NCBI RefSeq assembly: GCF_000614125.1
Contig: NZ_BAKJ01000029.1
Location: 1-59,536 of the forward strand
DNA length: 59,536 bases
Direction: 5' to 3'
From: Bacteroides rodentium JCM 16496
Lineage (GTDB): Bacteria; Bacteroidota; Bacteroidia; Bacteroidales; Bacteroidaceae
Shown here piece after piece: positions 54,622 through 59,536 of the stretch. The stretch's first letter is position 1. The number at the start of each line of letters is the position of its first letter. The notes below the pieces were generated by a model that was given only the letters and a program-made list of their open reading frames with translations, searched no databases and had not been told where the DNA came from. The position numbers were made by a program, and so were the translations under genes.

Positions 54622-54714
54622 GTTGTTGCAACTTGCTTATTGTCCGTATTTATTGAATATATGACGGTGTTTTGCAAAGCTCTGATTATCAGTGTTTATT
54701 GAATATGCTACACT

Positions 54715-54791
54715 CAGTCGTATACTGAACTATTCAGTCGTATACTGAACCTAATTCACTATACGACTGAATAGGGTTCAGTATATGACTG
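54715..54791. repeat. Palindrome cluster
   Basis: TATTCAGTCGTATA (54731-54744) pairs with TATACGACTGAATA (54760-54773). The flanks repeat the theme: CAGTCGTATACTGAAC occurs twice in direct order (from 54716 and 54735), and GGGTTCAGTATATGACTG (54774-54791) is an inverted copy. The rest of the 905-bp gap 54622-55526 has a duplicated TTTATTGAATAT (near 54649 and 54694), the remnant listed next, and a promoter. Confidence 0.75.
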
Positions 54792-55027
54792 TTTCTTGAA
54801 ACGGCATTCTTTGTAAAGAATGCGGATTGTCTTTCAATCCCTATAACCTATGAGTCAATGGCCCATTTCTTATATTATGATTGCATTGGTCCAACGGATA
54901 AGCCAGTGCCACGTGTGCAATTCGCTTAATTGCTTGGTGTTGCGATGGTTGTTTTGAGTTGATGCAAAGATAGGTGTTTATCATAGAGTAATAAAATAAT
55001 AGAGCCATATTTAACACTATTATTTGC

Positions 55028-55351
55028 TTGCTAATTTCTTGTACACTACAGTATTTGGCCGACCAATGCAGGGAAATGGGATTTACGGATGAAATGACAA
55101 GGCGGCTCGTATGTTTCAAGCCTGTAGGGTTCAGGGGAAAGCTCTATTCAAGGGAGCATGGAAAGGAATTCAAGACGGAACACTCAACGGCAACCATAGA
55201 GAAAAATCCGCAATAGACTGGGAAATTCAGACTGTGCATTGATGGTATACCGATACTGGAATGGTTCAAGATGAAGTTCCAAGAACTTAAAGAGAAACTG
55301 GGTGTAAGCCACACCCAAAAAGAAGAACCGAGAAAGGGGTTGAGAATGTAG
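55028..55351 (+). pseudogene. Remnant of a mobile-element gene
   Basis: An open frame YLADQCREMGFTDEMTRRLV, then RGKLYSREHGKEFKTEHST, is ended by TAG at 55214-55216. The same frame continues GKFRLCIDGIPILEWFKMKF, QELKEKLGVSHTQ and KEEPRKGLRM. The sequence resembles C-terminal parts of large proteins (DUF3945/DUF4099 type) carried by Bacteroides conjugative elements, recognised only by general pattern. With no start codon for a full protein and a stop in the middle, it is a relic. Confidence 0.45.
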
Positions 55352-55445
55352 AAATAGCACCAATGTGCAAACTACGATTTACAATAAGAGCTTCTACTTG
55401 AAAGCCTTTATCAGAAAATGGTTTGACTGAATGATTTACGGAAAT

Positions 55446-55484
55446 AAAAGTGCAATTCTGATTGTTAATGAGTTGCACTTTTAT
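55446..55484 (+). terminator. Terminator overlapping a promoter
   Basis: AAAAGTGCAA (55446-55455) pairs with TTGCACTTTT (55473-55482), followed by ATTATTTTT. The same bases form part of the next promoter. Confidence 0.7.
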
Positions 55485-55492
55485 TATTTTTG
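55462..55492 (+). promoter_or_regulatory. Promoter of the Ig-like lipoprotein operon
   Basis: TTG (55462-55464), 20-bp spacer, TATTTTTG (55485-55492), 34 nt before the ATG at 55527. It overlaps the preceding terminator. Confidence 0.55.
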
Positions 55493-55526
55493 TAGATATA
55501 TTGTTTGTAATAAATTATTTGAAACT

Positions 55527-56006
55527 ATGAAAATAGTACTTTTATATTTTCTTTGTTGTTTCATTATAGGGTGTACAAATGAATCCACAAAAAGAAGCAA
55601 AAATAATGAAGCAGCCAGCACAGATATACCGGATTGTAGAGGCATGGCTGAACTTATAGATGTTTATTCATTAGGTACTGCCATTAGGATGCAAACCCTA
55701 CAAAGATATTACACTGTAAAAAGCAATGAGATATTTGCTGTTGTATTAAATCCTCAGAACTTTTCCCTGAGTTGTGGTAGATATTGGATTTTAGAAAAGT
55801 GGGAAAATGGTCAGTGGGTAAAACCCAAGATGAAAGAAAATATATTTTTCTTTGATGATGAAATACTGCTCCCAGCATGTGATTTTCTCTGTTTTAGGTT
55901 TCCTATTAGTTATTATGATATAACTATCGGGAAATATCGTATTTCTATATCTTTATGGAATAATGGAGAAAAGATTAAACTAAATACCGAATTTGAAATA
56001 AAGTAA
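55527..56006 (+). CDS. Ig-like-domain lipoprotein
   Basis: 159 aa from ATG 55527. Signal peptide with lipobox FIIGC, a short Lys/Ser linker, then one bacterial Ig-like domain of the type with GRYWILEKWENGQWVKPK and a closing KYRISISLW strand. Such domains (Big_14-like) are found in Gram-positive and Bacteroidetes surface proteins, often associated with sensing. It is AT-rich. It starts an operon with a two-domain relative (2 nt gap) and a TonB-domain protein. Confidence 0.7.
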   Translation: MKIVLLYFLCCFIIGCTNESTKRSKNNEAASTDIPDCRGMAELIDVYSLGTAIRMQTLQRYYTVKSNEIFAVVLNPQNFSLSCGRYWILEKWENGQWVKPKMKENIFFFDDEILLPACDFLCFRFPISYYDITIGKYRISISLWNNGEKIKLNTEFEIK

Positions 56007-56008
56007 CC

Positions 56009-57178
56009 ATGAAACATTTATTACTCGTATCATTAATACTGCTTAGTTCTTGCCATTCTACTACTTCCAAGAAAGGGCAAGAATTTGAAACAGACAGTAT
56101 TCCACAGCAAGAAGAATTGCATCCTGACAGTGTTCTTAAATCTGAACCAGTTCCAACGGAAGAAGAACAAGAACAACCATCGGGAACAACATCTTTTGTT
56201 CTGCAACCCGTTCCCCGTGATATTCCAACGGGAGAAGCTATCAGCCCCGTTTTACTTTCCATGCAGACAGAATACGATTATTATCCACTATCAACAACAG
56301 AAGTGAAAGTAACCGTTACCAGTCATTCCCAACAAGAGTATATATGCGGAAATGATTACAGCCTTGCCTATTACAATAATGAAAAACGACAATGGGAAAC
56401 ATTGCCAACCGACCCAGTCATTGAAGATATAGGTTGGATATTACAGCCAGAATATCCAACCCATGGACAGACAATCAAGCTATATACTTCCGAAGTTCCT
56501 AATCGTGCAGGCAAATACCGCATTTACAAAGCGTTCAACAGGAACTCCAAAGTTGCTTATGCTGAATTTGAGTTAGTTGATAAAAAAGGAGTAAAAAAAC
56601 TTCGCCAACAGATTGATGGTTATTGGGATAAAAATGCAAAAACGCCCAATGACACAACCGCAAGAAACATCCATTCCACTTGGATACAAAATGATGATGG
56701 AGATACTATTTTTGTGAGTTTGATGAATAATACACCACGTTATCAGGAAATGTTCAGAAGAAGAGTTGTAAGCTATTCGGCAGTCAGTCATGGCAAGATA
56801 CAGCAAGACATACCTTTTATTCAACCGACATCTTCTGATACTATGCGGATAACTATGCAAACCGAGCATTCCGTTTATCCTGTGGGAACTGAAACTATAT
56901 CAGTGGAATTAGCCAATGGAAATTCAAAAGACTTATTTTTTGGAGAACGATACAATGTAGCACGTAAAGAAGGAAACCGTTGGATATTACTTCACGATGG
57001 CGGTGCATGGAATGACCTTGGGCATGGTTTGGGACAAGGAGGTACATACCTGTTTACTGCAAGACTTCGCCCGATTGTTAACGACAACAAGCCAGGGATT
57101 TATAAAGTAGTCAAAGAAATAGGTTTCATAGGTTCTTCTCAAAAGTGGTTTATGGGCGCAGAATTTAAGATTGAATAA
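56009..57178 (+). CDS. Lipoprotein with two Ig-like domains
   Basis: 389 aa; signal peptide with lipobox ILLSSC, a Ser/Glu/Pro/Gln-rich linker (about residues 20-75), then two Ig-like domains of the same type as the preceding protein. First: CGNDYSLAYYNNEKRQWETL ... GKYRIYKAFN. Second: YPVGTETISVELANGNSK, FGERYNVARKEGNRWILL, GIYKVVKEIGF. The duplication and adjacency suggest gene duplication within the operon. Its stop overlaps the region just before the TonB-domain gene. Confidence 0.75.
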   Translation: MKHLLLVSLILLSSCHSTTSKKGQEFETDSIPQQEELHPDSVLKSEPVPTEEEQEQPSGTTSFVLQPVPRDIPTGEAISPVLLSMQTEYDYYPLSTTEVKVTVTSHSQQEYICGNDYSLAYYNNEKRQWETLPTDPVIEDIGWILQPEYPTHGQTIKLYTSEVPNRAGKYRIYKAFNRNSKVAYAEFELVDKKGVKKLRQQIDGYWDKNAKTPNDTTARNIHSTWIQNDDGDTIFVSLMNNTPRYQEMFRRRVVSYSAVSHGKIQQDIPFIQPTSSDTMRITMQTEHSVYPVGTETISVELANGNSKDLFFGERYNVARKEGNRWILLHDGGAWNDLGHGLGQGGTYLFTARLRPIVNDNKPGIYKVVKEIGFIGSSQKWFMGAEFKIE

Positions 57179-57188
57179 AAACAACAAC

Positions 57189-58049
57189 ATGAAACCATCA
57201 CTGTTTTTTATATTGTTTATACTTTGCTTCTATCCTTCCATTACTTTAAAAGGGCAAAATAATAAAGCTGATAGTGTTTCTTTGCATGAGAATATGGAAG
57301 CACATTTAGACAGTATTTGGCGTAAAGAGAACATTTGGAATCTTGGTGTGGCAAAAATAACAGGAGAGCCTATTAAAGACCTGTCAACGATAGAAGCTCC
57401 CAAATGGGCAAAATGGAATTGTGATTTGGAAGAGTATTTTATTTCTCAAATGAAATATCCAAAGCATTTATTAGCGAAGAATCAAGCAGGGTATTCTGTC
57501 GTCATGTTTTCCCTCGATACATTAGGACTGCCACGCGCCATCAATATATTAGCTACAACCCATAAAGATTTTGGTAAGGAAGCTGTTAGGCTCATTAAAG
57601 AACTTCCTCATTGTTTGCCATGCCGAGATAAGAACGACAAGCGGATAGAATGTTTTTATACGGTATATATTCCATTCTTACCACAACGGTATAGAGATAA
57701 AATAATAGCCGATAGTATACAGGAAGAAGAATTAAAGCATTGCTTCGTGGAATGGGAAGAACAAGCGAACTTCCAAGACGGAACACTTTGGTCGGCTCAA
57801 AATTATATTTATCAAAATCTCACATATGATGCCAGTTTATTAGACGAGTTGCAAAAAGCCAAAGGAATATACAAAATACATATTGATTCATACGGAGAAA
57901 TAAAAGAAGCGAAAGTGCTAAGAAGCTGCGGAGTACAACAATGGGATGAACAAGTAATACGGAAAATTAAAAATATGCCAAGATGGACACCAGCAATACA
58001 TCATCGCGGAAAAGGTGAATATAAAGATGCTATATGGGGTCAGCCGTAA
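57189..58049 (+). CDS. TonB C-terminal-domain protein (duplicated domain)
   Basis: 286 aa from ATG 57189 with signal peptide (FFILFILCFYPSITLKG). Two TonB-C-like repeats: first YFISQMKYPKHLLAKNQAGY, then SVVMFSLDTLGLPRAINILA; second NYIYQNLTYDASLLDELQKA, then GIYKIHIDSYGEIKEAKVLR, ending MPRWTPAIHHRGK. Unlike true TonB there is no N-terminal transmembrane anchor with Pro-rich linker; it looks secreted. It may bind a TonB-dependent partner or be a free periplasmic adaptor. It ends 8 bp after a shift in composition toward the IS. Confidence 0.75.
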   Translation: MKPSLFFILFILCFYPSITLKGQNNKADSVSLHENMEAHLDSIWRKENIWNLGVAKITGEPIKDLSTIEAPKWAKWNCDLEEYFISQMKYPKHLLAKNQAGYSVVMFSLDTLGLPRAINILATTHKDFGKEAVRLIKELPHCLPCRDKNDKRIECFYTVYIPFLPQRYRDKIIADSIQEEELKHCFVEWEEQANFQDGTLWSAQNYIYQNLTYDASLLDELQKAKGIYKIHIDSYGEIKEAKVLRSCGVQQWDEQVIRKIKNMPRWTPAIHHRGKGEYKDAIWGQP

Positions 58050-58149
58050 AACCTTGTGGGGTTATGCATATAATTTGGTTAGCCTATACAAGAAAAAAGG
58101 AATGTCAACAACGCCTCTCAGCTGCGCTCTGAATTGTTTGATTTTGGGG

Positions 58150-59532
58150 GGCGTCAGATGAACTGTGTCACGGGTTAATTTCTTAGTTTAAAACTCATCG
58201 CTCGGGGAACGCCCTAGCGGCAAGGGGCGGGAGCACCCGTCCCGACGAGCGACAAAGTTACCACAATCGAAAACGTTCTCCAAACTTTATTGCCAATTGT
58301 TGTGATATGGTAGCCCAATTAGCTAACGGCATGGTCCATTTTTTCCGAATGTTACGGTACGCGAGATAGACAAGTTTCTCAAGTGCCGTATCATTAGGAA
58401 AGACACCTTTGCTCTTTGTGACCTTGCGGATCTGGCGGTGGTAGCCCTCCACTGTATTGGTGGTGTAAATCAGTTTGCGAATCATCGGAGTGTACTGGAA
58501 GTACTCTGTAAGTTGTTCCCAGTTGTCACGCCAAGACTTGATGACAATGGGGTATTGTTCGCCCCATTTAGCCTCAAGGCTGTCTAATTGGGTTTCGGCA
58601 GCTTCCTTGCTTACAGCACCGTAGACAAGCTTCAAATCCTTCATGAACTCCTTTTGATGCTTGCTGCCAACATACTTGATAGAGTTACGAATTTGGTGAA
58701 TGACACAAAGCTGTACACTTGCTTCGGGGAAGACACTTTTAATAGCATCAGGGAAGCCTTTAAGGCCATCTACACAAGCTATAAGGATGTCTTCAAACCT
58801 CGGTTCTGAAGGTCTGTAAGTACGTTTAGCCAAAAGTTAGCTCCTTCACTTTTAGAGATATACATACCAAGAAGTTCTTTTCTTCCATCCTTGTCAATAC
58901 CGAGTACGTTATAGATAGCACGAGTAACCGCACAGCCTTTCTCATCCATCACTTTATAATGAATAGCATCCAACCAGACAATGGCGTATACAGAATCCAA
59001 AGAGCGTGAACGCCATGTCTTTATTTCCGGAAGTACACGATCCGTGATAGAACTTATGGTCTCGGGAGATACACGGCTTCCCAAGTTCTCTTCCATCCAA
59101 TCACCTATCTCACGAGTACTGGTGCCAAGTGCATACAAGCCGATAATTTTATCTGCCATACCTTCGGCAAGCATAGTTTCACGCTTCTTGGTGAACTGAG
59201 GGTCAAAGGATGCGTCACGGTCACGAGGGTAGATACAGTAATCTCACCTACAGGAGTTTGAACCTGCTTCTGCATCTTGCCATTACGGCGATTACCGTTT
59301 TGACGGGAATCTTCTGTTAGATGAGCATCCATCTCGCCTTCAAGGGCTGCATTGAGAATGTTCTCCAACAAGGGGGCAAAAGCACCATCTTTGCCAAACA
59401 GAGGCTTCCCTGCTTTTAACTCTTCTAATACTTGAGCGCGTAGCTCATTAAAATCTAATTCGCTACTCATAAATCAATACTGTGTTGCAAATTTAATGAT
59501 TATTATTTAGCTGACACAGTTTAAATGACGGT
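58150..59532 (-). mobile_element. IS256-family insertion sequence (right end at window end)
   Basis: Left terminal region 58150-58170 (GCGTCAGATGAACTGTGTCA) and right 59511-59532 (reverse complement CCGTCATTTAAACTGTGTCAG) form imperfect inverted ends (about 20 bp, three mismatches), bounding a Mutator-type transposase. A GC-rich hairpin (TCGCTCG 58198-58204 with CGAGCGA 58246-58252) lies between the left end and the transposase stop and could block readthrough. The target-site duplication cannot be checked because the right flank is outside the window. Confidence 0.85.
58258..59470 (-). CDS. IS256-family transposase (two frameshifts)
   Basis: Mutator-type DDE transposase, about 404 aa after repair. 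It begins MSSELDFNELRAQVLEELKA; DDE acidic residues lie in VWLDAIHYKV and IACVDGLKGFP, with Glu in TTNTVEGYHRQIRK; also HQIRNSIKYV. Two single-base losses: a C near 59228 (STPRDRDASFDPQF after repair) and an A/T run near 58797 (LQNRGFEDILIA after repair). Both are homopolymer-type indels like those elsewhere in the window, so the element may be intact in reality. Confidence 0.9.
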
Positions 59533-59536
59533 CTCT

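Noticed and set aside
54841..55119. Minus-strand 92-aa frame opposite the element relic
   Set aside because: A -7-like TATCTTTG sits inside it and the plus strand carries the recognisable relic; the minus-strand product matches nothing I know.

Overview
The window looks like chromosome from a gut Bacteroides. The signs are the promoter style (-7 box TAnnTTTG with a TTG-type -33 box and few Shine-Dalgarno sequences), a Rho factor with a very long disordered insert, FeoA-FeoB fused in one chain, DcaP and alginate-export type porins, DUF4468/DUF4251/DUF4350 proteins, a Xus-like siderophore system and serine-type sulfatases. I do not commit to a species.

Layout. 5-3308 (minus): an ffh-folD-capA-like operon. 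3403-7212 (minus): two TPR sensor kinases, one apparently catalytically degenerate. 7315-10960 (minus): an orphan sulfatase and rho. 11238-13363: a ferredoxin/flavodoxin-fold protein (EFR1 type) facing tilS. 13773-16457: ferrous iron uptake (feoAB plus a Cys-rich small partner), then tRNA-Cys(GCA). 16728-22548: housekeeping and small-metabolism genes (TlpA-like thioredoxin, methyltransferase, glyoxalase, DUF4468, metallo-hydrolase, pirin, D-lactate dehydrogenase). 22784-25602: FadL-like and DcaP-like outer-membrane proteins. 25825-27848: queuosine genes (transporter, queC, queF) behind a candidate preQ1 riboswitch. 28390-33364: a xusABC-like xenosiderophore operon. 33562-42221: nitrite and nitrosative-stress block (nrfHA, two cytochrome c assembly genes, a porin, two Crp/Fnr regulators, hcp). 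42262-44446: a PfkB kinase, a decayed metallo-hydrolase and DUF4251. 44541-44894: a MITE-like element. 44928-51774: an RDD gene divergent from a six-gene SpoIIM / membrane protein / DUF4129 / DUF4350 / MoxR / DUF58 operon. 51931-53685: an AraC-type regulator with clustered cysteines and a small winged-helix gene. 53785-59532: an AT-rich accessory region with an RlmJ-like methyltransferase, palindromes, a mobile-element remnant, an Ig-like lipoprotein / TonB-domain operon and an IS256-family element that reaches the window end.

How it fits together. The strongest regulatory signal is a pair of Crp/Fnr-type operators (TGTAA-N6-TTACA and TGTAA-N6-TGACA) in front of nrfH and hcp. Each is centred 29.5 bp upstream of the start of its -7 box, which is class II activator geometry, and two Crp/Fnr regulator genes lie between the two targets. 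Nitrite reduction to ammonia and NO/hydroxylamine detoxification therefore look like one regulon. Iron uptake is represented twice (Feo and Xus-like). The queuosine genes appear to be controlled by preQ1.

Quality warning. About 16 small indels interrupt otherwise excellent genes, including tilS, folD, feoB and hcp. Most are single-base losses, often in short homopolymers. This is what sequencing error in a draft or long-read assembly looks like, so I annotate those genes as single units and give the indel position. Only the metallo-hydrolase at 43246-43876 and the remnant at 55028-55351 look genuinely decayed.
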